Shown in pieces: positions 23,001-34,682 of a DNA stretch of 64,000 bases (position 1 is its first letter; every line of letters begins with the position of its first letter). This DNA is from Aristolochia californica (Eukaryota > Streptophyta > Magnoliopsida > Piperales > Aristolochiaceae): positions 55,640,062-55,704,061 of the forward strand of contig JARWKL010000001.1 of the NCBI GenBank assembly GCA_029961685.1, written 5' to 3'. The position numbers were made by a program, and so were the translations under genes. The notes beneath the pieces were generated by a model. It was not told where the DNA came from and did no database searches. It saw nothing but the letters and a program-made list of their open reading frames with translations.

Positions 23001-25639
23001 AAGGAGAAGTATGAAAGATTCTACAAGCTGAATCAAGCCTAGTCACTTTATTTACTCTATTGATTTGATGTACGTCTTTTTTAAAAAACTTATATAAGTA
23101 AGAATTTGTGAGTGTTGTAGTAAGTTGCGCCTCCTTCCTATTTATTTTCATTACGTGTAAGAATTCCTTTTGAAAGTTGAGTGTTGCAGTGGTTGTGTCT
23201 CCTTCCGGAATTGAAGTATGGGTGTTGCTATCATTAGAAGAAGTACAATCTACAATGAAGAATTTTACGAGTTGTAGTAATCAAATTGTATGCGACCAGA
23301 ATATCTATGTTAGGTGGAGTGCAATATGAAGAATTCTCCTTGAAGACCAAGAATATTTTTCATTGTAAGTTAAACTCATAAACTCCAGTTAGAGGGGGAA
23401 GGTTGAAGAATAGGTATAGAAGAGTCTTACATGCCTCTCACCGCAATAAGTCTCACATAGTTAGAATTAATATGGTGGAGTCTAAAAGGAGTCTCATGGG
23501 AAGAGAGATCTCACAGAACAGGTTCAGTTTAAAGGCGTTTCAATTATGTTAGTCTATAATTTATGTTCAGTTGTTCTAGAGTTTATCTTTTAGTGTTTGA
23601 CTTTGAGTGTAACTGGGACAAGGTTAGTTTAATTATAATCTGATTCTTTTTGTTTCCTCTATTATAAATAGAAGCTCATTGTACTCAATTATAATCAAGT
23701 CAATGAATTATTTTTCTTTTCTAGAAATTCAACACTTTTGATAGTGTTTCTCAAAATTTTGCACTTAAAAAGAGCTTCACTGAGTTGTATGGTTACTCTT
23801 AATTTATTTATGCATTGACCAGCTGTGTAAATATGAAGTTTTAGTAAGAGTAGAATCATATGAATGACAAACTTTAGGGGAAAGCAATAAATGATAATGC
23901 CATGTAAAAAAGGAATCTTGGGTTAAATTACTTGGAGACATACCTGTTCTACTAGTCCTCTCTTGAAAATTCTTTGTTCTTTTAACTTCCCTGAAAATGT
24001 ACTAGAGTTAGGATTGCCATAACCCCTTGTATCATTTCTTACACTTCTCTCCAAATGCAGCTGTGGAGGGAGATGCATCTCTGTGCAATATACAGATAGA
24101 GTTGGAGCATTAGCTAAAAAGCATGGTTTGAAGCTACACATTGATGGGGCTCGCATATTCAATGCTGCAGTTGTAAGCTACTCCTTTCTCTGTTTTGATG
24201 ATGGTTTGAATAATTTCTAAGATGATTATGAAGAGGAATTCTATCTAACTTTTACAAATTTTAACTCTAGGCTCTGAATGTTCCTGTTCACAGACTAGTC
24301 CAAGCTGCTGATTCAGTTTCGGTATCTTCCTTTCTCTGTTCCTGGATATTTCAATCGTTGATTATTTTCCAAATAAAGTATCACCTGATAAATATAAAAA
24401 ATTATTGGTTTTATTTCTGGTATCTCATTACTATCATTCTGTGCATCTGCTTCTATGTATTCACATCCAGATATGCTTGTCCAAAGGCTTAGGTGCTCCA
24501 GTTGGATCTATCATTGTAGGCTCTAAAAGCTTCATCACAAAGGTACAGGAATGTTGGACATCTTGTCGTCACTGATTGTCCTTTCACAAAACCTTTCTTT
24601 TCTTCACAAAACTTACTTCTCTGTTACTCTCCACGTCAGGCTAAGAGGTTAAAGAAAACTTTAGGTGGTGGAATGAGACAGGTAGGAGTACTATGTGCTG
24701 CTGCATATGTTGCATTGCAGGAGAACATTTCTAAACTCCACGACGATCACAGAAGAGCAAAGGTTTTAGCAGGTCCTACTTTCACTTGCTCCTACTCCAG
24801 ATGCTAAAGTTCTCTGTCTACACATTAGCAAGTCCTTTGCTGTCTCGATTTACTAATTTTGTCCTTCTCTGGCATGAAGATGAAATTGCTGTTGTCTTGA
24901 TTATTGCTTAAACTGAAACTGATATGAGTTCACTAAGCTATTAGTTGTTAGATTGTTAAAAAAAAAAAAAAATACATGAATTGGGTAAGCACTATCAACA
25001 TTCAATTCAAGTGACTAGAAATAAATGTTTGCTGCCGGACCTGTTGCAGATGGACTGAATCAAATCCAAGGACTAAAAATGGACCCATCCACTGTCGAGA
25101 CCAATATGGTTAGTATCATTATGCTGCTCACCAGGCTTACTACAAGCTTGTGTACTTGATTGTTTCATTTAGAGCTTGTACAGGGTGCCATTTTCAGTCT
25201 GTCCTGAATCTTGCTCCAGTTGAATCAACTGGATGTGTTATCCATATATTACATATAAATTACAATTAAGGAGTACACAGGTATTTTTTGATATCGTGGA
25301 TGGTTCAACTATCAAGGTGGAACAGCTTTGCAAGGTTTTAGAAGAGCATGGTATACTAGTGATACCTGTGAGCTCATCCAGGTGAGCTCCTTAAACTGGT
25401 CTTTGTTTGAATAAACATATCCTTTCACATCTTTAAAAGAGATTGTTGTTGTTTCAGCATTAGGATTGTTCTTCACCACCAAATCTCAGACAGCGATGTC
25501 CAATACACACTGTCATGCATTCAGGTGACAGCAATATCTACTCTCATTCTCCCCTTCCCTTCCACTGGATCCAAGTATCTGACAATTTGTTTGAATTTTG
25601 CAGCAAAGTGTTCTGCAACTCCAAGCCGTTTCATCCTAG
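17076..25639 (+). CDS. L-threonine aldolase, copy 2 (nine exons, 357 aa), with an LTR element in intron 1
   Basis: Tandem paralogue of the gene at 9399-12000, with the same reaction expected. Exons: 17076-17518, 24061-24172, 24271-24321, 24471-24542, 24640-24772, 25050-25108, 25281-25381, 25458-25524, 25604-25639. Lengths of exons 1-8 equal those of copy 1, all splice sites are GT..AG and the frame is open for 357 codons plus stop. Only the last exon differs, ending QAVSS instead of QAEAYNK. The catalytic motifs HIDGARIF and CLSKGLGAPVGS are kept. Intron 1 is 6.5 kb, against 0.5 kb in copy 1, because an LTR retroelement occupies 18026-23734. Intron sequence on both sides still matches copy 1. 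Exon 1 could be mistaken for a lone gene fragment if the long intron is not bridged. Whether it is expressed cannot be seen here. Confidence 0.9.
18681..18812 (+). repeat. 66-bp tandem duplication
   Basis: Two head-to-tail copies (18681-18746 and 18747-18812), both beginning GTCGTTACTCTTTGTTTC and differing at only a few C/T positions. It lies in the interior of LTR element copy A. No function is evident. Confidence 0.9.
19207..19572 (-). pseudogene. Captured fragment of a CUE-domain protein gene (coiled-coil part)
   Basis: A 121-codon open frame, antisense to the host LTR element, reads GEKSILATEAREFHSRLLSL, then a Glu/Lys/Ala-rich coiled coil (AEAEALKTTAEQEELQKEES, then KVLIEQELLMDMVVQKSK). 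I recall a very similar segment (GEKAILATEARE.QSRLLSLS) in plant proteins annotated as ubiquitin-system component CUE proteins. The match covers only part of such a protein; the CUE domain and C-terminus are absent. It is therefore best read as a host gene piece picked up by the retroelement. The family assignment is from memory and needs a protein search. Confidence 0.55.
19895..21320 (-). mobile_element. LINE fragment (RT C-terminus, zf-RVT, RNase H), reversed in LTR copy A
   Basis: Reading downward it shows the tail of a LINE reverse transcriptase (FWSDEWCSPRSL.. and LIWKPNNNSRFTITSAYSHI, about 21160-20900), a zf-RVT motif (CPLCGECEETVQHVLLHC, about 20740-20680) and an RNase H domain (DCIKLNFDGSAIRCPG.AGAGG, about 20350-20280). 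After a frameshift near 20150 the RNase H continues with PRSANSLADKLAKF (about 20015-19975) to a stop near 19880-19900. It is disabled by shifts and stops. A closely related, shorter copy is at 45510-46203 on the other strand. Confidence 0.85.
23401..23734 (+). repeat. 3' LTR of retroelement copy A
   Basis: 334 bp, starting GGTTGAAGAATAGG (first base changed from the TG of the family) and ending AGAAATTCAACA. It carries CTATTATAAATAG (about 23658) as a putative TATA region and matches the 5' LTR at about 18026-18325. Confidence 0.8.
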
Positions 25640-25799
25640 CAATGTTTATAGTGTAAAGCTTTCTTAGTCAAAGAAGTATCTGTTGTGTGTCATTGTAGCC
25701 TTAAGCACTAAAGTTGATACCTACTTTTCCCTGTTAGAATAATTGACTCAAATGAATGGTGGACTTGCCCCATTTGTGAGCACCATCAACACTAGGGGA

Positions 25800-26340
25800 G
25801 CAGTTCAAAAGCCTTAAAACTAGGCCAAGCTATATTGTTCTATCCGCAAGGGGGAGTCTCAATCCAATAAATTGAAAACATATTTGAACAATATCAAGAT
25901 TTAAGGGGTCTTAACTCAAATCCAACCTGATTTTAAACCAACGAAACATTTTTAATCTTCAACTTGATTTTATCGTTTCTTTGTGTTTTTATTAGCATAA
26001 CTTGGGTGGTTCATCAATGTGCTTAAAAAAAAAAGGTTCTTTTAAAAGCATTGTCCAAATAATAACCAAAACCCAATCCAACAGTCATGAACACACACTT
26101 AGGGTTGCAAAATCCACTAACATTGCAAGCGAGAGGGGGGTTAATTCATAATCCAAATCTACCCAAATCTGAAAAAAAAAGAAAAAAAACGAATCTAATC
26201 AATAAATTAATGGATTGAATTGGTAGGTGGATTAAAAAAATTCATTTGCACATCAAATGGATGAGTTATTGGATGTGTCAGAAAGAGAATTTGATCCAAA
26301 CTAATTTGGTTAGAAAATTAAAATTACAAGAAAATATGTA
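25800..26340. other. Spacer downstream of aldolase copy 2
   Basis: No gene signal seen. The first part of the 3' flank (25640-25720) matches the 3' flank of copy 1 (about 12090-12160, CTTTCTTAGTCAAAGAAGTATCTGT). Beyond that the sequence is unique, with short A-rich runs. Confidence 0.4.
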
Positions 26341-26344
26341 TTAG

Positions 26345-27118
26345 ATATATTACAGGAATTGATTTGTTGGGTGCTAAACTTGTAGACACTCCTATGAAAA
26401 TCAACCGTAATCTCCATGATACATAGTCTTACTCTTAAGGATATAACATATATAGACATGCTGAGTAGGTAATTTGATTTATGTTACAATTATTATGTTA
26501 GATATATCCTTTGTTGTAAGAGTTGTGAGCCAATTCATGGAAAATCTTTAGAAAATACATTTAAAAATTATTCGAAGGATTTTAAAATATTTGAAAGGTG
26601 CACCTGGAAAAAGGTCCATTGTATACTCAAGATAGGAAAATTGATGTGCTTGGATATTCTGATGCAAATTATGTCGAGTGTAAGATGGATATACGTTCTA
26701 CGTCAAGTTATTGTTACTTTGTTGGAAGTAACTTGGTATGTTGGAAAAGTAAGAAACGGATAGTTATAGCTAGGTCCGGTGTATAGAACAATGATTCATA
26801 CGATTAGTGAACTTATGTAAATTTAAGTTTGTTCTTGAATTTGGTTTCTATATATCAAAACCTATAATTATTAAGTGTGACAATCAGGTTGTTATCTTCA
26901 TTACAAGCTAAGCATGTATTCCACGAGAAAACTAAACAAATAGCAACTGATTATCATTTTATTAGAGTTGTAATTATGCAAAGTAAGGTGGAAACTCCAG
27001 ATGTGAAATTTTCATACCAGTTGGGAGATACATTTACAAGCATTTGGGAAGACATGAAGAAGTGATCTTCTATAACAAGTTGGGTTTGTTCGATATTTAC
27101 TCTCCAACTTGATGGGGA
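26345..27118 (+). mobile_element. Ty1/copia RNase H end
   Basis: The translation shows LLGAKLVDTPMKIN (end of RT, about 26365-26405), then VLGYSDANYVECKMDIRSTS and GSNLVCWKSKK (RNase H, about 26645-26755) and HFIRVVIMQSKVETPDVKF (about 26960-27010). It ends in a polypurine-like CTTGATGGGGAG. Stops interrupt the frame and the upstream domains are missing, so this is a 5'-deleted, inactive copy. Confidence 0.88.
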
Positions 27119-27500
27119 GTTTTAGGGGCATGTTGGTTATTTTTTATTTATGTTAGCTAGGTATTGTTTTTTTATTTTTATATTTCAAGTCTCATTAAAA
27201 AAAAAGGATGAATTTTAGGAGACATAAACATTTCTAGGAGCATTTCTATTATTTATATAATTCTCACTTAAACCCTAAAATAAAAGAGGAAGCTCATGCT
27301 TTTCTACATGAGTAGCTTGCTGCCAAGATTGCTTTATCCCTCTTTTTCACTCTTCTTTCTCTCATTTTCTCCCTCAAATCTCTTTCTTTTCAGCTATTCG
27401 ATTACCACTCAAGTTATAACCACAAGGGTTTTAAGAGTAGGCATACCCCCATAAGCTTCAAGTGTATTTTATTTTATAGGAAGAACAACAACTTCAAGTG
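27119..27500 (+). repeat. Probable LTR following the copia tail
   Basis: Sequence directly after the polypurine tract begins TTTTAGGGGCATG (TG lost) and includes a CT-rich leader near 27330-27390, as expected for a copia 3' LTR. No partner LTR is in the window, so the right boundary is a guess. Confidence 0.45.
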
Positions 27501-27577
27501 ACTCCGAGTAGAATCACCTATATGATTAAATCTAATAGTACTCTACAATCACCCCAAATTTAAAAATAAGTTAATTA

Positions 27578-27884
27578 ATTAATTAAATGTTTGACAAAAA
27601 GACAACTCCAATCCATAGTATATAACATACTCCAATTTTCACCCAATCTGATCTATATAGAAATGGATCAAATGTAAATTCAAAATCACCCAATGCTACT
27701 ATACAGAATATCTATAGACAAATAAAAATTAATTAAATGTTTGACAAAAAAAAAAAAGACAACTCCAATCCATAGTATATAACATACTCCAATTTTCACC
27801 CAATCTGATCTATATAGAAATGGATCAAATGTAAATTCAAAATCACCCAATGCTACTATACAGAATATCTATAGGCAAATAAAA
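27578..27884. repeat. 150-bp tandem duplication
   Basis: Two adjacent copies with period 150, starting at 27578 and 27728, both opening ATTAATTAAATGTTTGACAA. The second has a longer A run (about 12 instead of 5) and one G for A in CTATAGGCAAAT. It looks like a recent segmental duplication in non-coding DNA. Confidence 0.92.
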
Positions 27885-28565
27885 AATATTAATTCAATTA
27901 ACCTGATCAATCCATAATAATAGTGTTGGGGTCATAGGGGATCCAACCCCATTTCTAGGCCTACTCAACATAGTGTAGTTGAGGCAAATCAGGATTACTC
28001 AAATCGTCCAAGTGAAACCTTGTTAAGCCAAGCCTTTGCATGATACAAGGCTTAATCAAGGAAGACAAGGGGAAGCCTCCCCCTAGCTCCATTTGCCCAG
28101 ACCCTACTTCCTCCCATCAAGGAGGGAAGGGCTCCCCCCACCCTCTGCTCCACTTCTTCCTATACATCTCTATAAGGATTGTATTTAAAATTTACCAAAA
28201 GAATCAAAAAGAGGGAGGGGAAAGAACAGCCAAAATCCAATTAACTACGAAATTGAGGATCAAATAAAAGAATATATAAATATGAATTACGAAGGTACAA
28301 GAGAACCAAGTACAGAACATATTCACATGGAGAAGCCAAACCCAGGAAATCACCCGATCACTGACCACAAATAATCTACAGAAGAACCTTAAAGAAACTG
28401 TTGTCGTCGAGCACAGCTGCACAGGGCAGCGTAGGCAATCCCCCTTCGAAACTTACAAGACATGAAGAACCTGCCGCAGTGGATCTGCTCGTGATAACCA
28501 ACAGCCTCATAGAATACACAAAATATTAACTGGATATCTCACATCAGTAAACCTCCCGACCCTTT
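27885..28565. other. Interval at the 3' side of the U-box gene
   Basis: Contains the 3' UTR of the minus-strand U-box gene (just below 28566) and, further away, an unrecognised 75-codon open frame at 28040-28267 (+) rich in proline and serine codons that I do not regard as a gene. Confidence 0.35.
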
Positions 28566-31500
28566 TCATGACGACTTTGTCTTCCCTGTAATCCCCTCCC
28601 GCTGGTTGCGGAAATGGCTCAGAATCTGCTGTGCCTGCACCATAATGTTACTAGAGAGTCGGTGTTTTTTTACCATTATCCAGATACATATTATTATATA
28701 GCTTTCTGCACGTCATCTCCACAAGCAATGTATAAAAAACTTTGCATGAAACCTAACAATGGCGTCATTACAGTCCCTACTACAGACAGCCCTTTAAAAA
28801 GAGACATTTTACAAGATTATAACAGATTTCCTTTTTTTTTCCCAAAAAAATCATCAGGTTCCATGCTGCAGGGGCAAACTTTTAGACATTTACCCATCTA
28901 GAACTCCCAATTTTTTTGGTAAACAACGGAAAAGGAGCAACCGGCACTGCAGATTTATATACCATGTATATACATAATCAATATCTTGGAACCTTTGAGA
29001 GAAGACTTCAAAATCATGAAACCCAGTATCTATGTTACTGTTTTTACATCACCCACAAAAACAAAAGCCTGTCGAATCCAAACTTCAAGACAATTTTTAA
29101 TCTCCTATTGTCTTTCTTGTCATAATGGCACTCAATAGTACCTCTAACAATTCTCTCCTCCATTCTCAAACACATGGTTGCAATTTATCTCCACCATAAT
29201 TATTGGATTTAAAGAAGTTCAAGTTGTATCAAGACATTATACTCAATTCATTTTAAGTCCTTGTCTTTCTTCTCTATATTTCGTTTGATGCCATGTTTCC
29301 ATGTTTCTCCAATCTCTCTTTTGACAATCAAACAAATGCAAAGAAACCATGAGCCTGACAATTAATATTAGACAGAAACTTTTGCCATGTCTTTTCTTTC
29401 TTGAGCACAATAAATTTAAACTTGTTAAGAAATAGTCCCACATGGATTAGTGAGTACAAAGATCTTGAGTTTATTAGTTGGGAAAGAGGTTTCCTAAGTT
29501 GACTAGTCATTTTGGGATAGGGCCTTGGACCTAATTTAACATGGTATCAGAGCAGGTACTCATATGTGGGCCTACACCTAAAAACTATCTACTTGTAGAC
29601 CAACAAAAGAGGGCCTACACCTAAAACTATCCACTTGTAGAGCCACCTACTCCTAAATTATCCACTTGTAAAGTCACAAAATATGGTCGACACGTGAGGG
29701 GGAGTGTTAAGAAATAGTCTCACATGGATTAGTGAGTACAAAGATCTTGAGTTTATTAGTTGGTAAAGAGGTTTCCTAAGTTGACTAGTCATTTTGGGAT
29801 AGGACCTTGGACCCAATTTAACAAAACTACTCACGCACAATTAAGTACACTATTCAGTTAAGGTGGCCAAAAGTACAAGAAAAGGAACCCGGTGCAGTAG
29901 GATGTAGAAAACAATGGAACTACAAGAAAGATCCTATATAAAATATAAAAGCATTATCCAACTGAGAGAGAATTTCCACAACAAGCTCTTGACAGGAATC
30001 ACCATTCTGAGTCAAGGAGTCAAAAAAGTAAATCTGCACTCTTGTAAGTGTGCAAACAAATTCCTATATAACTCCTCAATCCCTGTGTCTCTACAAAAAG
30101 CACCTCAGAGGGGTCTTCTTCTCGAAACCTTACTGATAATGACCACCAAATCACCAATCTTAGAGCCAAAATGAAGCCACCAACATCTGCTTATTTTTAA
30201 TAATGGAATCAAGCAGATGGTTAAGCTCAAAGAGTACTGTCTCAGGCTAAAGTGTGAAGAGTTGCATTCTCAATGGCTCAATTTGTGGGTCTCTTTATAG
30301 GGATTGACAAGGGAGAATAACCAACGATTTTATTCAACCTTCCCCGAAGGGATTTTTTCCAAAGTGCTGAAGGAGATTAGGAGACAAAAAAGAATTGAAC
30401 ACCAAACTTGCAAAGTAAGACACTCCTAAGTTGGAAGATGAATAGGCTAAGAATAAGAAGGTGAGTAACACTTTCTTCCTCCTGAACCTGCAGATTGAGT
30501 TCTCAATGGTTTCTCTTTATTTTATATAAGTTGGTCAATGATACCTTTTGTGGCACATCAGCTGAAAAGTTTGATTTGTGGGGACAGAATAGTCCAGGAG
30601 ACTACCACAGCAGGCTTCATACCTTGGTCAAAGCCAGACAAACAGATGTACGAGGAGAAAACCATGTATGTCCTGTAAGGGCTTCCCTTCTAGACCATAC
30701 TTCTCTACTCCAATAACATAAATGCTAACAAGGAGAAAGAAGGTGTTACACCCCGTTGCCTTGGTCAGTCAAAACCCACCCATATTGAGGCTCAACACCC
30801 ATGATCCTCCCCAAAACATAGCAACTCTTGAATAAAATTTGAGTCTCCAACAATTCTGAGACATGGCAGAGGTCAGGCAGAGTCTGGGGGAGCTCCTGTC
30901 CTACTCCAAACACAATGCTTAAATCTGGCTTTCGAGTAGGACTTCTACAGAGTAATGTCATATACAGGTTTTGATCAAGAGGAAACAAAAATGGTCCCAA
31001 TATTAACAATAAGCAAATATTAAGTTTCACCCAAATCCCAATTTTTTATTTCAAGCCTCTATTACTATTTGCACAGAAGAGTTTGATCTCTTGTCTAATT
31101 GTTCAAGCCCATAATGTCATTGTGCTTTAGCATGCAAACAGACAAAATATTACTAAAGTTTTGTCCAAACCAATTCTGCCATATCTGGTAATACATCCAA
31201 CTAAAGTTTTTGCTAATTTAGGCATTTTTATCATTTTTGTCTCATGACACATGGAAAAAAACCAAAAACATTTTTTTGGAAATTAGCTCACCCACAAAGT
31301 TCCAGGTTCACTTTGGCTTGTGCTAGGATAAGAAGTTATTCAACTTCTCGGGAGCAAAAGGGTAAAAAGGAGTACAAACTTAACGTGTTTTAGCTCTTTA
31401 ATAAACTAGTACCACGCTTTTTATCAATTGCACCTAGCTGTGTGTAAAGGATATAGTTTTTAGTTGCAACTGCCTCTGCCTGGATGTTCATTGTAATGTT

Positions 31501-34500
31501 CTTTTGTCTCATTCCCCTAGTCTATGAGATTCATCATTCAAAAAAAATAATAATGAATAATAATAAAAATAAGGATTTGCATCCAAGTCACTATAAGAAT
31601 TAAAGAGTAAACTAGAACACAAGCATACCTTTTCCCTTGCTCTTGGAGTGCCTGACTGAGATAAAGCAACCAAAGGTGGCACAGCACCCTCTTGCAGTAC
31701 CAAAGTACAAAACTTCTTGCTGTTAATGCATAACTGCAACAATGCCGAAGCAGCATTTTCTTGGCCTCGTTGAGAACCCATATCCACAACCTCAACCAAA
31801 AGAGGGATTCCACCTTCCCTTGTAATAGCTGTTCTACCTTCTGAAACTGTTGCTAAGTTTGCCAAAAGAGCCAAAGCTTTGTCAGTCATTCCCTTGGCTG
31901 GATCAATTAGCTCAACCAGATACTTCACTGCACCTGCTTGGACTATTCGAGCCTTGTTTTCATGAAAGATGGAAAGGTTGAATAATGCAGTTGCAGCATC
32001 TTTCTTCCCTCTAAGGGTTCCACTACCCAGAAGATCAACTAATGCCTTTACAGCCCCAGACCTGCCAATTCTAATTTTGTATTCTTCCAAGACAGAAAGG
32101 CTAAACAAAGTAGCAGCTGCATTCTCTTTGGCCTCTGGACCTCCGGACTTTAAAACATGGATGAGTGGGTCAATAGCTTCAGCTTCTGCAATGGCGGTTT
32201 TATTGTTATCATTAATAGACAGGTTTAAGAGAGCTGTAACAGCATTTTCCTGGGTAATTTCAGAGCACAGCAAAGAAACCAATGGCCCAATGGCCCCACA
32301 TTTAGCAAGTATTATGCGGTTTTCCATATTATGCTTTGCAAGAAGCCGCATCTCTGCTGCTGCTGCCGTTTGGGCTTCATTGGAATGGCTAGTTAGATCC
32401 TCAACAAGTTTCTGAGCATGTGCATAAGTGGTGACATCATCAAATCCCAAGTCTGATAATGAAGAAATATTTCGATTGAAGATCCCATTCTTTTTCCCAT
32501 TTTCTGCTGGTGTTCTTGCCTTTCGGTTGTGATTCTGGTTCATCGAAAGCAATCGAGAGAAACTTGAATCTTTATCTGAATAAGAAGCAGTACAACCTGA
32601 CGTGGCTTCCTCTGACGCCTCATGTATATTGTCGTGTTTACTTGATTCCCTGGACACAAAATCTTCTGTAGTAGAAATGACACTTGAAACAGATTCACAC
32701 CAGCTATGATTACAAGACCTCTCAAATGATGGTTCCCTTTCTGAGGTTACTTCATTCACTACTGCATTCTGGGGGGTACCCTCAAAAAGACCTTTTTCTA
32801 CCAAGTTGGAACCCTGTTCACTGTTTCTTGATGAAACTGCAACCCCCTGACTCTCCACCACATGTCCAACTTCAACGGATATTCTTGAAGTGACATCACT
32901 TTGCAAAGAACCACGACAACTGTCAACGTGGCTCAAGCCATCAGCAGCTTCTTCTGATACTACCTGAGAAAAGTTATCATGGGATCCAACAGACCTGACC
33001 CACCTTATGTTATGGTCTTCACACCAGCTCGTGATCAGAGCTTTAACTGTGTAATTCGGAATCAGATTAGTATGAGATAGAGTTTGCCGACTTTTTGGAC
33101 AAATTCTTAACCCTTGATCAAGCCATTTCTGGATGAATACTCTCTCATATGTTTGTCCAGAGGCTACAATGACAGGATCCTCCATCAGTTTCAATGAGAG
33201 TGGGCAGCGGAAATATGAAGGAATAACTATCCCATTAACTGTTTGAAAATGCTCGAGTTTAACAATGCCCATCCGTATGTGTGACACTAGGTCAATTATC
33301 TTATTGATGTGGGACACCTCTCCATTATTTTTCTTCAATTCAGACTTCAAAATTTCTTTTTCCAAAGCAATGCTTTCTGACAGAAGTTCCTGGTTTGATG
33401 TCAAAGACAGTGATTCAGCAATCTTTAGTAAAAGATTGGTTTCAGGAATGAGATTTTCTCTTTGATCTCTCAATGCTTCTTCTATGAATTCTGAAAGCCT
33501 CTCCTCTTGATCTAGACATTTAAGTTCCTGTATACAGAGCTAAAGTGATAAATGCAAGCATCAGTCAAATACTAACTCCATATGACAAAACTGTAAGCGA
33601 CACAGAGAGTGAAGGGGGAGGGGGGAGGGAGCCGGTGAACTACTCAAGAAGACCTGTTCTGAAAGGTAAAGCACTTGTTCTTAGTTCTGAAAAGAGAAAT
33701 GACATGTGGATGGTTTTCAGGATAGGGATGGCCAAGTGAATAAGAAACAGATGCTATCCACAGGACTTGCAAAATGAATATACACAGATGCTGGTATCTG
33801 AAACGCTAAATTGAAGTTATTCGAAATTACCATAAATTCTTTTAAAATAAAAGGTTCTACTAGATAAAGACAAAGGAACTTAATAGGATTAGTTATAAGT
33901 CATATATTAACTTAACTAGAAACAGTAAAAGTCAAGCTGGCCAAACAAAAAACTGACGACAGACAAATGATGGGCATGAGTATGGTGCACCCAATAAGAA
34001 GATTCTAAGGGTAGGTTGACAGGAAAGAGAAAAAGCACATCTTTATATTGTCATCCGATATTCTTTACTTACCATCCTTAAAAATATGGAGTTAATATCA
34101 CTTATTTAATATTTTCAACAAATCTTAGATATTCAAATACCTGAATGCATGTTAAGTGCGATGCACAAGAAATTGGTGGTAGTAATCTAGTCAACGCATA
34201 GCATATCTGCAGTGAAGACCTCTGGACCTTCTCCACGAATGGTGTACACTGCAAAACCTGGACAAATACAAAAAGTGACAACCCAATAAGGATACCTATC
34301 AGACCAAAATTCTTCAAACATGAAGGTTTCGACAAATTCCTATTCCAGTAATTGAATGTATTAAGAAAAAGTTCACAGTTAGAACAAACGTGAAGATGTC
34401 ACTCACAGTGCATATCCTGCTCATCTTTGGGCCCCATCTCTCCATGAACTCTCTAGCCTTATTGACAGCAAGATCCAACTCCTCAAACTCTCTTACTAAC

Positions 34501-34682
34501 GACTCATCAGAAGTCATGTTGGAAGTAGCAACATCATGAAGCAAAGGCTTTAGAAGCTTAAGTGCTGAAACTATATCTCTGTAATCTTTTTGAACTGGGA
34601 AAGACTTCATGTCCTGGCATGCAACTAAGTGAATGAACCGAGAAATGCTGTTTATTAGACCTCCAAAAGTTTTGATACCCAT
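28566..34682 (-). CDS. U-box/ARM-repeat E3 ubiquitin ligase, PUB4-like (four coding exons, 786 aa)
   Basis: An E3 ligase of the UND-U-box-ARM class (Arabidopsis PUB4, rice SPL11 relatives), expected to transfer ubiquitin from an E2 to substrates bound by the ARM repeats. Coding exons, 5' to 3': 34682-34407, 34257-34141, 33527-31629, 28634-28566. Joined length is 786 codons plus stop, with phase 0 at every junction. Residues 1-230 form the helical UND region (MGIKTFGGLINSISRFIHLV). The U-box is at about 233-306 (IPSYFRCPLSLKLMEDPVIV, then TYERVFIQKW), a serine-rich linker at about 310-495, and ARM repeats at about 498-764 (for example ENAVTALLNLSINDNNKTAI). The last exon encodes AQQILSHFRNQREGITGKTK, the usual PUB4 tail. 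It lies 3 kb from the previous exon across an intron holding a TRIM. An AG just before the GGGTA-ATG suggests a 5'-UTR intron. Without splicing, the third exon runs on to a stop at 31509. Confidence 0.93.
29423..29823 (+). mobile_element. TRIM element in the last intron of the U-box gene
   Basis: 401 bp. LTRs of 119 bp (29423-29541 and 29705-29823) start TGTTAAGAAATAG and end CCTAATTTAACA / CCCAATTTAACA. The primer-binding site TGGTATCAGAGCAGG (complementary to initiator Met-tRNA) follows at 29542. The polypurine tract CGTGAGGGGGAG ends at 29704. A perfect 5-bp target duplication AAACT flanks it (29418-29422 and 29824-29828). It encodes no protein. Same family as 949-1279 and the remnant near 39600-39755. 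Orientation is opposite to the host gene. Confidence 0.93.

Larger units (their letters stand above)
18026..23734 (+). mobile_element. Non-autonomous LTR retroelement (copy A) inside the aldolase intron
   Basis: The 5' LTR is about 18026-18325 and the 3' LTR 23401-23734, beginning TGTTGAAGAATAGG / GGTTGAAGAATAGG. A TATA-like CTATTATAAATAGA lies in each (about 18257 and 23658). A purine tract AGAGGGGGAA precedes the 3' LTR. The right flank CTTTT (23735-23739) resembles the left flank CTTTTT. A degenerate primer-binding site, TTGATACAAAGTCA, follows the left LTR (about 18342). No gag or pol was found. The 5.7-kb interior holds a 66-bp tandem duplication, a likely host gene fragment and a reversed LINE segment. 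It shares LTRs and 3' interior with the elements at 44014-47738 and 42211-48314. Confidence 0.82.

Noticed and set aside
31969..32415. 148-codon plus-strand frame
   Set aside because: Antisense shadow of the ARM-repeat exon of the U-box gene.
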